Below are positions 8,026 through 16,575 of a DNA stretch of 27,597 bases, piece after piece (within the stretch, counting starts at the first letter, position 1; the number at the start of each line of letters is the position of its first letter). Where the stretch lies: NCBI GenBank assembly GCA_946478985.1, contig CAMLDZ010000037.1:1-27597 (forward strand). The letters run 5' to 3'. This DNA is from an uncultured Solimonas sp. (GTDB lineage Bacteria > Pseudomonadota > Gammaproteobacteria > Nevskiales > Nevskiaceae). Below the pieces are notes generated by a model. It was not told the origin of the DNA. It did not search any database and saw only the letters and a program-made list of their open reading frames with translations. The position numbers were made by a program, and so were the translations under genes.

Positions 8026-8823
8026 TCAGCCGATCAGCGCGCGCAGCGCATCACCGGGGCTGGGCTGGCGCATCAGCGATTCGCCGATCAGGAAGTGATG
8101 GACGTCCGCCGCGCGCATCCGCGCGACGTCGGCGGCGGTGCCGATGCCACTCTCGGTCACCACCGGCAAGCCCGCCGGTACACGCGGCAGGAGATCCAGC
8201 GTGGTCTCCAGTGCGGTGGCGAACGTGCGCAGGTTGCGGTTGTTGATGCCGAGCAGCCAACCGTCGCCGAGCCCCGCCCCCAGCACCTGATCGAGCTCGG
8301 CGCCGTCGTGGATCTCCACCAGCACGTCGAGCTGCCAGCTGCGCGCCACTTCATACAGTGCCTTCAGCCGCGCTGGCTCCAGCGCCGAGGCGATCAGCAG
8401 GATCGCATCCGCGCCGATAGCGCGCGCCTCGACGATCTGCTGCTCGTCGATCAGGAAATCCTTGCGGATCACCGGCAGCGCGCAGGCGGCGCGCGCCTGC
8501 ACCAGGAAAGCGTTGTGGCCCTGGAAGAATTTCTCGTCGGTCAGCACCGACAGGCAGCCGGCACCGCCGCGCGCGTACTCGCGCGCCAGCCAGGCGGGGT
8601 CGAAGTCCTCGCGGATCAGGCCCTTGCTCGGCGAGGCGCGCTTGATCTCGGCGATCACTGCTGCATCACCCGCAGCAAGCTTGTTCGCGAGCGATCGAAT
8701 GAAGCCGCGCGGCGCGTCGGCGCGGCGCGCCAGATCGTCGAGCGCGCTGCGCGAATAGCGCTGGCTGAGCAGCGCGATTTCCTCACGCTTGCGCGCCAGG
8801 ATGGTGTCGAGAATGTCGGCCAT
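8026..8823 (-). CDS. trpC: Indole-3-glycerol phosphate synthase TrpC
   Basis: TrpC closes the indole ring from carboxyphenylamino-deoxyribulose phosphate in tryptophan synthesis. It has 265 residues, the normal single-domain size, and is not fused to TrpF. The family lysines are present: Lys61 in AEIKRASPSKG and Lys121 in VIRKDFLIDE. LGINNRNLRTF and the phosphate-binding VTESGI...FLIGESLM also match. The ATG at 8823 is placed by the family N-terminus (ADILDTILARKREEI), and the gene starts 16 nt after the trpD stop. It is the last gene of trpGDC. Confidence 0.97.
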   Translation of the reverse strand: MADILDTILARKREEIALLSQRYSRSALDDLARRADAPRGFIRSLANKLAAGDAAVIAEIKRASPSKGLIREDFDPAWLAREYARGGAGCLSVLTDEKFFQGHNAFLVQARAACALPVIRKDFLIDEQQIVEARAIGADAILLIASALEPARLKALYEVARSWQLDVLVEIHDGAELDQVLGAGLGDGWLLGINNRNLRTFATALETTLDLLPRVPAGLPVVTESGIGTAADVARMRAADVHHFLIGESLMRQPSPGDALRALIG

Positions 8824-8839
8824 GTCGGTTCCGGTGGGC

Positions 8840-9877
8840 TCAGCCGGCGGCCTTGAGCCGCTGCGTGGTGGCGACAAAGGCATCAAGCCTGGCACGGGCG
8901 GCGCCGCTGGCCAGCGCCTCGCGCGCCAGCTCGATGCCTTCGGCGATCGACGCCGCGCGCCGCGCCGCGTAGATCGCCGCGCCGGCGTTGAGGGTGACGA
9001 TATCGCGCGCCACGCCGGGGCGGTTGTCGAGCACTTCGAGCACGCGCGCGCGCGACTCGACGGCATCGGCCACGCGCAGGTTCTGGCTGCCGGCCATCGC
9101 CAAACCGTAATCCTCGGGATGGATCTCGTACTCGCGCAGCGCGCCGTCGCGCAGCTCGCCAACCATCGTCGCCGCACCGAGCGTGATCTCATCCATGTTG
9201 TCGCGGCCCCAGACCACCAGCGCGTTCTGCGCGCCGAGTTTCTGCAGCACGCGGATCTGGATGCCGACCAGGTCCGGATGGAACACGCCCATCAGGATGT
9301 TCGGCGCATCGGCCGGATTGGTCAGCGGCCCGAGGATGTTGAAGATCGTCCGTACGCCCATCTCCTTGCGCACGGGCGCCACCGCCTTCATCGCCGGATG
9401 GTGGTTGGGTGCGAACATGAAGCCGATGCCGCATTCGGCGATCGACGCGGCGACCTGCCCGGGCGACAGATCGATGGCGACACCGAAGGCTTCGAGCACG
9501 TCGGCGCTGCCGGACTTCGACGAGACGCTGCGGTTGCCGTGCTTGGCGACGCGGCAGCCGGCCGCGGCGGCGACGAACATCGAGGCGGTGGAGATGTTGA
9601 AGCTGTGCGCGCCGTCACCGCCGGTGCCGACGATGTCGAGGAAGTGCTCGTAGGCCGGCGTGACCACCTTGCGCGAGAACTCGCGCATCACCTGCGCGGC
9701 GGCGGCGATCTCGCCGACGGTTTCCTTCTTGACGCGCAGGCCGGTCAGGATCGCCGCCATCAGCACCGGCGAGACCTCGCCACTCATGATCTGCCGCATC
9801 AGGCTGACCATTTCGTCATGGAAGATCTCGCGATGCTCGATGGTCCGCTGCAGCGCCTCCTGCGGGCTGATCGTCAT
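8840..9877 (-). CDS. trpD: Anthranilate phosphoribosyltransferase TrpD
   Basis: TrpD joins anthranilate to phosphoribosyl pyrophosphate. The 345-residue protein has the PRPP/magnesium-binding GTGGDG at residues 84-89, the [15 protein letters not shown] loop at 112-126 and the anthranilate-site segment [31 protein letters not shown]. The ATG at 9877 overlaps the trpG stop by one base (TGATG), showing translational coupling. A longer open frame to 10300 exists but lies antiparallel in frame to trpG codons and is not used. Confidence 0.97.
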   Translation of the reverse strand: MTISPQEALQRTIEHREIFHDEMVSLMRQIMSGEVSPVLMAAILTGLRVKKETVGEIAAAAQVMREFSRKVVTPAYEHFLDIVGTGGDGAHSFNISTASMFVAAAAGCRVAKHGNRSVSSKSGSADVLEAFGVAIDLSPGQVAASIAECGIGFMFAPNHHPAMKAVAPVRKEMGVRTIFNILGPLTNPADAPNILMGVFHPDLVGIQIRVLQKLGAQNALVVWGRDNMDEITLGAATMVGELRDGALREYEIHPEDYGLAMAGSQNLRVADAVESRARVLEVLDNRPGVARDIVTLNAGAAIYAARRAASIAEGIELAREALASGAARARLDAFVATTQRLKAAG

Positions 9878-10458
9878 CAGTAGTGCTCCAGGAAATTCTT
9901 CAGCAGCTGGTGGCCGTGCTCGGTGAGAATCGATTCCGGATGGAACTGCACGCCCTCGATCGGCAGGCTCCGATGGCGCAGGCCCATGATCTCGTCGATG
10001 CCGCCGTCGGCGGTCTGGGTCCACGCCGTGACTTCGAAGCAGTCCGGCAGGCCGGTCTTGTCGACGATCAGCGAGTGGTAGCGCGTTGCCTGGTACGGCG
10101 ACGGCAGGCCGTGAAACACGCCGTGCCCCTGGTGGTGCATCGCGCTGGTCTTGCCGTGCATGACCTCGCGGGCGCGGCGCACGGTGCCGCCGAACGCCTG
10201 GCCGATCGCCTGATGGCCCAGGCATACGCCGAAAATCGGGAACTGCCCCTGGAGCTGCTCGATCAGCGGCAGGCAGATGCCGGCCTCGTTGGGCGTGCAA
10301 GGCCCCGGCGACAGGATGATGTGGCTGGGCTTGCGCGCGGCGACTTCGGCCACGCTGATCTGGTCGTTGCGGTGCACCTCGACCTCGGCACCCAGCTCGC
10401 CGAAGTACTGGACGAGGTTGTAAGTAAACGAATCGTAGTTGTCGATCATCAAGATCAT
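9877..10458 (-). CDS. trpG: Anthranilate synthase glutamine amidotransferase subunit TrpG
   Basis: This class I glutamine amidotransferase supplies ammonia to TrpE for anthranilate synthesis. The catalytic triad is Cys79 (FGVCLGHQ), His173 and Glu175 (FHPES). The length of 193 residues is usual for a stand-alone TrpG/PabA. Sequence alone does not separate TrpG from PabA, and many bacteria use one protein for both; the tight operon with trpD and trpC favours TrpG. trpE is not adjacent, which is also so in Pseudomonas, where trpE lies elsewhere. It is the first gene of the operon. Confidence 0.95.
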   Translation of the reverse strand: MILMIDNYDSFTYNLVQYFGELGAEVEVHRNDQISVAEVAARKPSHIILSPGPCTPNEAGICLPLIEQLQGQFPIFGVCLGHQAIGQAFGGTVRRAREVMHGKTSAMHHQGHGVFHGLPSPYQATRYHSLIVDKTGLPDCFEVTAWTQTADGGIDEIMGLRHRSLPIEGVQFHPESILTEHGHQLLKNFLEHY

Positions 10459-10486
10459 GGCGTCTTAACTCTTTGATTTTTCTATA

Positions 10487-10514
10487 GCTTCACGTGGTGA
10501 TTGCAACGTGAAGC
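10487..10514 (-). promoter_or_regulatory. Dyad in the trpG upstream region
   Basis: GCTTCACGT (10487-10495) and ACGTGAAGC (10506-10514) form a perfect 9-bp inverted repeat with a 10-nt centre, 29 nt upstream of the trpG ATG. On the minus strand a TATAGA box follows directly (10481-10486) and TTGCAA lies inside the dyad, though their 14-nt spacing is short for a promoter. It could be an operator over the promoter or an RNA hairpin. It does not resemble the TrpR operator, and no leader peptide with Trp codons is evident. Confidence 0.4.
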
Positions 10515-10622
10515 GCCCCGTCGGCGACCGCGACAGCGGTCACGGTCCGTGATTCAGAAGGGGCGACGCCAACGATTCATGTGATCCAGCTCGAAGCTTC
10601 GGTCTGCGGGGCCGCTATCTTA
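10515..10622 (-). other. Non-coding spacer between mnhG and trpG
   Basis: There is no convincing gene here. Further inverted segments occur (TCACG/CGTGA at 10540-10552; CGCCCC near 10514 with GGGGCG near 10560), so the trpG leader could fold, but no T-run or terminator/antiterminator pair is clear. Confidence 0.3.
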
Positions 10623-10652
10623 CCTGCCCGCAGGCCGCGCCTGAAGCGCGGC
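10623..10652 (-). terminator. Double stem-loop after mnhG, candidate 3' end
   Basis: There are two perfect hairpins in series: GCCGCGC/GCGCGGC (10634-10640 with 10646-10652) and CCTGC/GCAGG (10623-10627 with 10630-10634). They lie about 20 nt downstream of the mnhG stop on its strand. There is no T-run, so intrinsic termination is doubtful. Confidence 0.35.
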
Positions 10653-10673
10653 GGATTCCCGCGGCGGACATCC

Positions 10674-11066
10674 CTAGGCGTCGTCCGGCTTGGCCGCTGC
10701 GGCCGGCGGCGGCGGATGGGCAGTTTCGCTGAAGGCCTTCGAATTGAGGATCGGCTCCAGCTCGTTGCGCCGCGTGCCGTGCCACAGGCTGACGCCGCTG
10801 ACGAAGCCGGCGCGGCCCAGCAGATGACTGGACACCGGCGTCGTGATCAGCAGAAAGATGATTGCCAGGATCACCTTGATCCAGGTCGACAGGCTCGGAT
10901 CGACGCAGCCGACACCGATCAGCACCAGCGCCGGCCCGACCACACCGGCCTTGGTTGCCGCATGCATGCGCATGTAGAAGTCCGGCAGCCGCAGCACGCC
11001 GAGCGCGGCGATCAAGGTCATCAGGCTGCCGCTCAACAGAAAAAACATCGCCATCCACGTCAACAT
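10674..11066 (-). CDS. mnhG: Monovalent cation/proton antiporter subunit MnhG (MrpG)
   Basis: This is the small membrane subunit G of the Mrp-type antiporter in the inner membrane. It has 130 residues with three predicted membrane helices (about 5-27, 38-56, 62-82). The hallmark LGVLRLPDFYMRMHAATKAGVVGPALVLIG spans about residues 22-51. The C-terminal 45 residues (from LWHGTRRNELEP on) are hydrophilic with a Pro/Ala-rich end. The ATG at 11066 has GAGGAG upstream, overlapping the mnhF stop codon; the gap is 11 nt. Last gene of the operon. Confidence 0.93.
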   Translation of the reverse strand: MLTWMAMFFLLSGSLMTLIAALGVLRLPDFYMRMHAATKAGVVGPALVLIGVGCVDPSLSTWIKVILAIIFLLITTPVSSHLLGRAGFVSGVSLWHGTRRNELEPILNSKAFSETAHPPPPAAAAKPDDA

Positions 11067-11077
11067 GGCCCGGCTCC

Positions 11078-11362
11078 TCAGTGTCTGTGCGCACCGTGCT
11101 CGATGAAGGCGGCGAACGCCGCCGTCGCCAGAAATCCGATAAGGGCGATGCCGAGCACCACATCGATAAAGGCGAACGCACGCGTGGAAATCGCCGCAAG
11201 TGCCGCGACGGCGACGCCGAGCAGGCAGAGCATGTCGAGCGCCACGACCCGGTCCGCCACATGCGGGCCGCGCACGATGCGGATGCCGACCATCAGCATC
11301 GCCGTGAACAGCAGCCCCTTGCACAGCTCAAGAACCAGCGGGAACAGCATCTCGGCATTCAT
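11078..11362 (-). CDS. mnhF: Antiporter subunit MnhF (MrpF)
   Basis: A 94-residue, three-helix subunit. IRIVRGPHVADRVVALDML at about 27-45 is the family signature (R-G-P-x-x-x-D-R-V-x-A-x-D). Related Bacillus MrpF has been linked to bile-salt efflux, but in a complete operon it acts as part of the antiporter. Its ATG overlaps the mnhE stop by 4 nt (ATGA). Confidence 0.93.
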   Translation of the reverse strand: MNAEMLFPLVLELCKGLLFTAMLMVGIRIVRGPHVADRVVALDMLCLLGVAVAALAAISTRAFAFIDVVLGIALIGFLATAAFAAFIEHGAHRH

Positions 11363-11688
11363 CGCAGCACCTTGAGTATCTTTTGCTCGAAGCCTTGCTT
11401 GATGTCGTCGACGACCGATTCCGAGTAGTTCATCACGTGAACATAGAGAATCTTCTTGTCGTCCGATATGTGGAGCGTCGTCGTGCCCGGCGTCAGCGTG
11501 ATCATGTTCGCCAGCAGGGTGATGGCGAAATCGCTCTGCACGTCCAGCGGCACCGCGACGATCGCACTGGAGCTGATGCGCTGCGGATGCAGCACGTTCA
11601 GCACCACGTCGCGAACCGACTTGGCCAGTTCCTTGGCGAACAGCGCCAGCAGCGACAGCCAGCCGAACACCCCGCTAATGACGCGCAT
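11359..11688 (-). CDS. mnhE: Antiporter subunit MnhE (MrpE), short form lacking the N-terminal helices
   Basis: The conserved MrpE C-terminal domain is present: the VVLNVLHP region near residue 30, the ITLTPGTTTLHISDDKKILYVHVM segment (about 63-86) and the D-I-x-x-x-F-E end. Mrp/Mnh subunit E is usually about 155-165 residues. This one has 109 and begins with what corresponds to the last membrane helix before the soluble domain, so about 45-50 N-terminal residues and their helices are missing. The start overlaps mnhD by 14 nt; a longer version would have to run well inside mnhD. No frameshift remnant is obvious. Confidence 0.88.
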   Translation of the reverse strand: MRVISGVFGWLSLLALFAKELAKSVRDVVLNVLHPQRISSSAIVAVPLDVQSDFAITLLANMITLTPGTTTLHISDDKKILYVHVMNYSESVVDDIKQGFEQKILKVLR

Positions 11689-13183
11689 GGCCGGTTCCCA
11701 GGACCGCTTCTATATAGGCGCTGCGATCAACCAGCTGCTCGGCCGCCCGCATCGAAAAATCGATCAGCGGATCCGGATTGAGGCCGATGATCAGGGTGAT
11801 GACGGCCAGGCCGACAATCGCCAGGTAGCAGGCCCATGGTGCGCGCAGCGCCGCCGCATCGACGGCGGCTGCGCCGTCGGGACGATCCTTCCAGAACGCC
11901 TCGTTCCAGATTTTCAGCATCGAGTACAGCGTCAGGACGCCGACCAGCAGGGCCGTGACCGCCAGGTAGATGAACTCCGCATCGAGCGCCGGCTTGATCA
12001 CCAGATACTTGGCCCAGAACCCGGACAGCGGCGGCAGGCCGGCCAGCGACAGCGCCGGCACGCAGAACAGCGCCGCCAGAAACGGCGCGTGGCGATGCAG
12101 CCCGCCCATCTGCTTGAGGTCGTACGAGCCGCAGTAGTGGCGCATGACGCCGCCGATCAGGAACAGATTGGCCTTCACGATGATGTGATGAAGGATGTAG
12201 AAGACGCAGCCCGCCAGGGCCAGCGGCGTCGCGATCACCACGCCGACCAGCATGTAGCCGATCTGACTGATGATGTGGAACGAGAGGATCTTGCGCACAT
12301 CGAAATGCGAAGCGGCGCCCAGCACGCCGGTCAGCATCGTCAGTGCCGCCACGAGCCCGGCGACCGTCACGATCATCCCGTCCAGCGGAAAGATCAGGCC
12401 GAAACAACGCACGATGGCGTAGACGCCGACCTTGGTCAGCAGTGCGGCAAAGATCGCCAGTATCGGTGCGCCGGCGGTGTGATACGAGGCGGGCAGCCAG
12501 AAGAAGAGCGGAAACAGCGCCGCCTTGGCGCCGAAGGCGAAGAAGAACAGCAGCCCCAGCGCACGAACCAGCCCCTGGTTGTCGATCGCCGGCAGCTTGC
12601 GCGCCAGATCCGCCATGTTCAGCGTGCCCGTAGCGCCGTAGAGGAAGGCAACGGCGACCAGGAACACGGTGGTCATCAGCAGGTTCAGCATCACGTACTT
12701 CACGCCGGCATCCAGCTGCTCCTTGCTGCCGTCGATCACGAGCAGGCCGAAGGACGAGATCAGCATGATCTCGAACCAGACATACAGGTTGAAGATATCG
12801 CCGGTCAGAAAGGCACCGCAGACACCGAGCAGCAGGCCGTGATAGAGCGGGTGGAACAGCGGGCGCCGATCATTGTGCGGATCACTGAGCTGATACAGCG
12901 ACACCACCACGGCCATGATCGCGGTGATCAGGACCATGGCCGCCGCCAGGCGATCGGCCACGAAGCTGATGCCGAACGGCGCCGGCCAGGCGCCAAGCTG
13001 CGTGACCAGGATGTCGCCGCCGTTGGTGGCGCAGAGCAGGGCCAGCGCCACCACCAGCAACAGCAGGCTGCCGCAGATGCTGACGAGCCGCTGCAGCAGC
13101 GGCAGCCGCCACAGCGCCGCCGTGAGCACCAGCGCGGCCAGGGGAACAGCGATCGGCGCCGTCAGCAGGAGGTGACTCGACAT
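11675..13183 (-). CDS. mnhD: Antiporter subunit MnhD (MrpD), NuoN/NuoL-like
   Basis: A 502-residue polytopic protein related to the proton-pumping subunits of complex I. The membrane glutamate needed for ion transport is Glu138 (YVWFEIMLISSFG), and the helix lysine is Lys220 (FGAKAALFPLFFWLP), matching the key residues known for Bacillus MrpD. It continues with the broken-helix region SYHTAGAPILAIFAALLTKVG. The small neighbours show it is Mrp, not complex I: no nuo genes are present. It starts 10 nt after the mnhC stop. Confidence 0.95.
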   Translation of the reverse strand: MSSHLLLTAPIAVPLAALVLTAALWRLPLLQRLVSICGSLLLLVVALALLCATNGGDILVTQLGAWPAPFGISFVADRLAAAMVLITAIMAVVVSLYQLSDPHNDRRPLFHPLYHGLLLGVCGAFLTGDIFNLYVWFEIMLISSFGLLVIDGSKEQLDAGVKYVMLNLLMTTVFLVAVAFLYGATGTLNMADLARKLPAIDNQGLVRALGLLFFFAFGAKAALFPLFFWLPASYHTAGAPILAIFAALLTKVGVYAIVRCFGLIFPLDGMIVTVAGLVAALTMLTGVLGAASHFDVRKILSFHIISQIGYMLVGVVIATPLALAGCVFYILHHIIVKANLFLIGGVMRHYCGSYDLKQMGGLHRHAPFLAALFCVPALSLAGLPPLSGFWAKYLVIKPALDAEFIYLAVTALLVGVLTLYSMLKIWNEAFWKDRPDGAAAVDAAALRAPWACYLAIVGLAVITLIIGLNPDPLIDFSMRAAEQLVDRSAYIEAVLGTGHARH

Positions 13184-13193
13184 GGATCGCGAC

Positions 13194-13565
13194 TCAAAGA
13201 CTTCCGTGTTCGCCGGACGGCAGGGGTTCGGCTTCCCGCATCTGCTCGGTGTCGATCACGTGCAGGCGCTGATAGGCACGCTGCAGCAGAACGACGGCGA
13301 AGACGGCCAGCGCGAAGGAGATCACGATGGCGGTCAGGATCAGGGCCTGCGGCAGGGGATTGGCGCTCTGCGCGATGGTGGTCTCGCCCGCCGCCACCAG
13401 CGGCGGCACGGCGGAGCGCAGGCGCCCGGCGATGAAGATCGTCAGGTTGGCGACGTTGCCCAGCAGCAGCAGGCCCAGAACCATGCGCAGGACGTTGCGC
13501 GACATCAGCAGGTAGGCCGAAACCGCCGCCATGACACCGGTCGCCACGATGAAAAGAGGTTCCAT
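13194..13565 (-). CDS. mnhC: Antiporter subunit MnhC (MrpC), NuoK-like
   Basis: A 123-residue, three-helix protein homologous to NuoK. YLLMSRNVLRMVLGLLLLGNVANLTIF (about 18-44) and NPLPQALILTAIVISFA (about 69-85) are the MnhC signatures. In Bacillus MrpC a conserved Gly in this region is needed for activity. The ATG overlaps the mnhB stop by one base (TAATG). The hydrophilic tail from about residue 100 probably faces the cytoplasm. Confidence 0.94.
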   Translation of the reverse strand: MEPLFIVATGVMAAVSAYLLMSRNVLRMVLGLLLLGNVANLTIFIAGRLRSAVPPLVAAGETTIAQSANPLPQALILTAIVISFALAVFAVVLLQRAYQRLHVIDTEQMREAEPLPSGEHGSL

Positions 13566-13963
13566 TAGTGCTCCAGGAAAAAGCGCAGGAAGCTGATGGT
13601 GGAACCCAGCACCGTCAGATAGACGCCGATGTCGAACATCAGCGCAGTACCGATCGCGACGCCGCCGATCTCGGTCCAGACATGCGTCAGGTAGGCGCCA
13701 CCGGCGAGCAGGCTGGCCAGGCCCGACAGCAGTGCCACCGCGAGCCCCAACGCCATCAGCTGCAGCGAATCGATCGGCAGCAGGCGCTTCAGCGCGCCCT
13801 GGTCGCGCGGCAGCGCAAAGCTCGCGAAGCCGGCAGCAGCCACCAGCCCGCCGACGAAACCACCGCCCGGCTCGTTGTGGCCCCGCCATAGCAGATACAG
13901 CGACAACAGCAGGGCGAACGGCAGGATCAGCGTGGAGCAGACCCGAAAGATCAGCGAACTCAC
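13565..13963 (-). CDS. mnhB: Antiporter subunit MnhB (MrpB)
   Basis: A 132-residue membrane protein with the family motif [19 protein letters not shown] at about residues 29-47 and four hydrophobic segments, followed by [24 protein letters not shown] near the end. The start is GTG, with a 4-nt GTGA overlap with the mnhA stop. It is separate from mnhA, not fused, so the operon has the seven-gene layout. In group-2 Mrp operons A and B are one polypeptide. Confidence 0.94.
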   Translation of the reverse strand: MSSLIFRVCSTLILPFALLLSLYLLWRGHNEPGGGFVGGLVAAAGFASFALPRDQGALKRLLPIDSLQLMALGLAVALLSGLASLLAGGAYLTHVWTEIGGVAIGTALMFDIGVYLTVLGSTISFLRFFLEH

Positions 13964-16302
13964 GGACGAGGCTCCGATGGCCCCTGCCCCTGCGGCGGCG
14001 ATTTGCCGGTGCCGCGGGCGCGGGTGCGGAAGACGGCAGTGGCGGCGAAGGCGGCCAGCGCCAGCACCGTGATCTCGCCCAGCGTGTCGAGGGCGCGGAA
14101 GTCGACGATGATGACGTTGACGAGATTGCGGCCGTGCGCCTGAGGCACGCTGGCCTGCCTGAAGAAATCGGAGAGCGATTCGTCGAACGGCAGCGAGATC
14201 ACGCTGAACATCATGCAGACGAACATCAGGCCGAACAGGCTGGCGACCAGCGCATCGCGGCGGCGCTGCGCGAGCGGCCGCGGCGCGGCGATCCGGAACG
14301 GCATCTTGCCGATCAGCGCCAGCAGAATGACGATCGACAGGGCCTCGACCGAGAACTGTGTGAACGCGAGGTCCGGTGCGCCGGCGAACAGGAACACCAC
14401 AGCAGCGCCGAATCCGACGGTACCCGCCGCGACGATACCCTTCGCGAAGCTCTGCGCGCGCAGCACCGCCAGCGAGGCGACGATCAGCAGCACCGGCAGC
14501 GCCACGTCGACGCTCGCACCATGCGGCAGCAGTGCCGGCAGCCGGGCGCCGGCGTTGAGGAACAGCACCAGCAAGGTGCCGGCAGAAATCACCGCAATGC
14601 TGGCGGCCATGTAGCGGCGCAGGCTACCGGACTGGATGAGACGCGTCTGCCAGCGGGCCAGCCGCAACAAGGCATGCAAGCCCCGGTCGTAGGCGGCGTC
14701 GGGACCATAACGGTCGATCGCCGCGATCCTGCCGAGGCGGCGACGCAGGCGGTCCCAGAGCGCAAAGCCGCCGAGCCCCAGCGCCACGGTGAGCACGCTC
14801 AGCCCCAGCATCGGCGTGAGCCCGTGCCAGAGCGCCAGGTCGGCGCCCGGCCGGCTGCCGACCGCCGCCGCCGCCTGTGCCAGCAGCGGCTGCACGGCTT
14901 GCGGCAACAGGCCGCAGAACAGCCCCAACAGCGCGAGCAGCAGCGGCCCCAGCCACATCGGCCACGGCGGATCGTGTGGCTCGCGGGGCAGCGGCGCAGC
15001 GTGGGCGCGTCGCCGCGCGAAGAAGCAGCCAATGGCGATCAGCGCCGCGATCGTCACCATGCAGGCGTTGGCCAGCACGGCGATCAGCAGTCCGATCGAA
15101 CTGCCGGCCTGCAGCCCGACTTCGTAGATCAGTTCCTTGCCGATGAAACCCAGCAGCGGCGGCAGTCCCGCCATCGACGCCGCAGCCAGCACCGCGATGA
15201 TCGCCGTCAGCGGCATCTTGCGCGCCAGCGCTCCGAGTTCGGGCGCCTCGCGGCTGCCGGCCTCGTGATCGACGATGCCGGCGATCATGAACAGGCAGGC
15301 CTTGTAGAGCGCGTGGACGAGCAGGAAGCTCGCCATGGCCAGTGGCGCCAGCGCGTGGCGGGTGCCGATCAGCAGCACCAGCGTGCCCAGCGAGACGATG
15401 GTGGAATAGGCCAGCACCCGCTTGAGGTCGGTCTGCCGCAGCGCCAGCACGCTGCCGGTCAGCATCGTCAGCAATCCCGCCGCGCTCAGCAGCGGCGTCC
15501 ACAGCGGCGATTCCGCCAGTGCCGGATTGAGCCGCGCCAGCAGATAGACGCCGAGTTTCACCATGGTCGCCGAATGCAGATAGGCGGACACCGGGGTCGG
15601 CGCCACCATCGCGTTCGGCAGCCACATATGCAGCGGCGCCTGCGCGGATTTGCTGAACGCGCCAAGTGCGATCAGCAGCACGATCGCGTAGCCGCGCGGC
15701 TGCGACCATAGCGAGGTCTGCCATTGCAGGATCTCGGAGATGCGATAGCTGCCGGCGGCGCTGCCGAGCAGCATCACGCCGCTGAGCATCGCCAGTCCGC
15801 CGCCCACCGTCACCAGCAGGCCCTGCTGCGCCGAACGGCGCGCATTGCTGCTGCCGGCGTCATGGCCGATCAGCATGAAGGAGCTCAGGCTGGTCAGCTC
15901 CCAGAACACGATCAGGCTGATGAGATCGTCGGCCAGCACTGCGCCGAGCATCGCCGCCATGAAGACGCTCAGCGTCGCGAAAAAGCGCGGCGTGCGGAAA
16001 TCGCGCGGCAGATAGGCCGAGGCGTAGAGGAAGATGCCGCTGCCGATGCCGGTGATCAGCAGCGCGAACAGCAGCGACAGGCCATCCAGGCGGAACGCCA
16101 GCTCGATGCCCAGCTGCGGGATCCATGCGCAGGTCTGCGTCACGGCGCCGCTCTGCAACACCTGCGGAATCCACGCAACGAAGCCGCAGAACAGCAACGC
16201 CGGCGCCAGCGCCGTCCACGCCAGCCACCCGCGCGCGGCCAGCAGGAACGCCGCTGGGGCCGTCGCAAACGCAAAGCCCACCGGTGCGATGAGCGCAATC
16301 AT
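13960..16302 (-). CDS. mnhA: Antiporter large subunit MnhA (MrpA), NuoL-like
   Basis: A 780-residue polytopic subunit. The N-terminal two thirds are NuoL-like and carry Glu135 ([18 protein letters not shown]), Lys218 ([19 protein letters not shown]), His243 and Lys249 ([16 protein letters not shown]), the charged residues of the proton path in this family. The last 200 residues form the extra MrpA domain, with the [17 protein letters not shown] and [18 protein letters not shown] stretches. The complex exchanges Na+, sometimes K+ or Li+, for protons and serves pH and salt tolerance. ATG 16302 gives the normal hydrophobic N-terminus. Frames reaching 16428 would add 42 hydrophilic residues and are less likely. 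First gene of the operon. Confidence 0.94.
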   Translation of the reverse strand: MIALIAPVGFAFATAPAAFLLAARGWLAWTALAPALLFCGFVAWIPQVLQSGAVTQTCAWIPQLGIELAFRLDGLSLLFALLITGIGSGIFLYASAYLPRDFRTPRFFATLSVFMAAMLGAVLADDLISLIVFWELTSLSSFMLIGHDAGSSNARRSAQQGLLVTVGGGLAMLSGVMLLGSAAGSYRISEILQWQTSLWSQPRGYAIVLLIALGAFSKSAQAPLHMWLPNAMVAPTPVSAYLHSATMVKLGVYLLARLNPALAESPLWTPLLSAAGLLTMLTGSVLALRQTDLKRVLAYSTIVSLGTLVLLIGTRHALAPLAMASFLLVHALYKACLFMIAGIVDHEAGSREAPELGALARKMPLTAIIAVLAAASMAGLPPLLGFIGKELIYEVGLQAGSSIGLLIAVLANACMVTIAALIAIGCFFARRRAHAAPLPREPHDPPWPMWLGPLLLALLGLFCGLLPQAVQPLLAQAAAAVGSRPGADLALWHGLTPMLGLSVLTVALGLGGFALWDRLRRRLGRIAAIDRYGPDAAYDRGLHALLRLARWQTRLIQSGSLRRYMAASIAVISAGTLLVLFLNAGARLPALLPHGASVDVALPVLLIVASLAVLRAQSFAKGIVAAGTVGFGAAVVFLFAGAPDLAFTQFSVEALSIVILLALIGKMPFRIAAPRPLAQRRRDALVASLFGLMFVCMMFSVISLPFDESLSDFFRQASVPQAHGRNLVNVIIVDFRALDTLGEITVLALAAFAATAVFRTRARGTGKSPPQGQGPSEPRP

Positions 16303-16575
16303 TTCCGGCACGTCACGTCCGATGATCTGTATGAATGTCAGGCTCTGGCGAGCGCTCGCAGGCACGCGCATCAGAGTATTGGCGACCGAGGCCCGGCTCG
16401 GTGTACACGGCGACCCATGCCCTGGCATGTACGTCCGCGTGTAAGCCTCGTGTCAGCTATCGCCTACCGCAATGACGTGAGTAAACCCGATTGAAGCGCA
16501 AAGGATCAAGGCGCACCTGCGGCGCGAGGCCCGCACGGCGCCGGCAGCCGCGCCCGCAACGGGGCGCGACGCGGT
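16303..16575 (-). promoter_or_regulatory. Upstream region of the mnh operon with several dyads
   Basis: No gene is seen here. On the way into mnhA there are three compact dyads: ACCGAG/CTCGGT (16385-16390, 16397-16402), the palindrome GTGTACAC (16401-16408) and CATGCC-CT-GGCATG (16416-16429). They lie 83-127 nt before the mnhA ATG, where operators would be expected. The REC-kinase gene ends at 16576, so transcription from the signalling operon could read into mnhA unless stopped; I see no T-rich terminator. Confidence 0.35.

Noticed and set aside
9877..10458. PabA (folate) rather than TrpG
   Set aside because: Sequence cannot exclude dual use, but the one-base overlap with trpD and the trpGDC order make tryptophan synthesis the main role.
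10459..10673. Tryptophan attenuator or riboswitch upstream of trpG
   Set aside because: Inverted repeats exist, but there is no Trp-codon leader peptide, T-run terminator or recognised riboswitch core.
11456..15711. Long plus-strand frames (two of 659 codons) across the mnh operon
   Set aside because: They are rich in Gln, Arg and His from antisense reading of membrane-protein codons. They have no family features and overlap seven confident genes.
10674..16302. Complex I (nuo) operon
   Set aside because: The NuoL/N/K-like subunits are accompanied by MnhB, E, F and G and by no peripheral-arm genes, so it is an Mrp antiporter.
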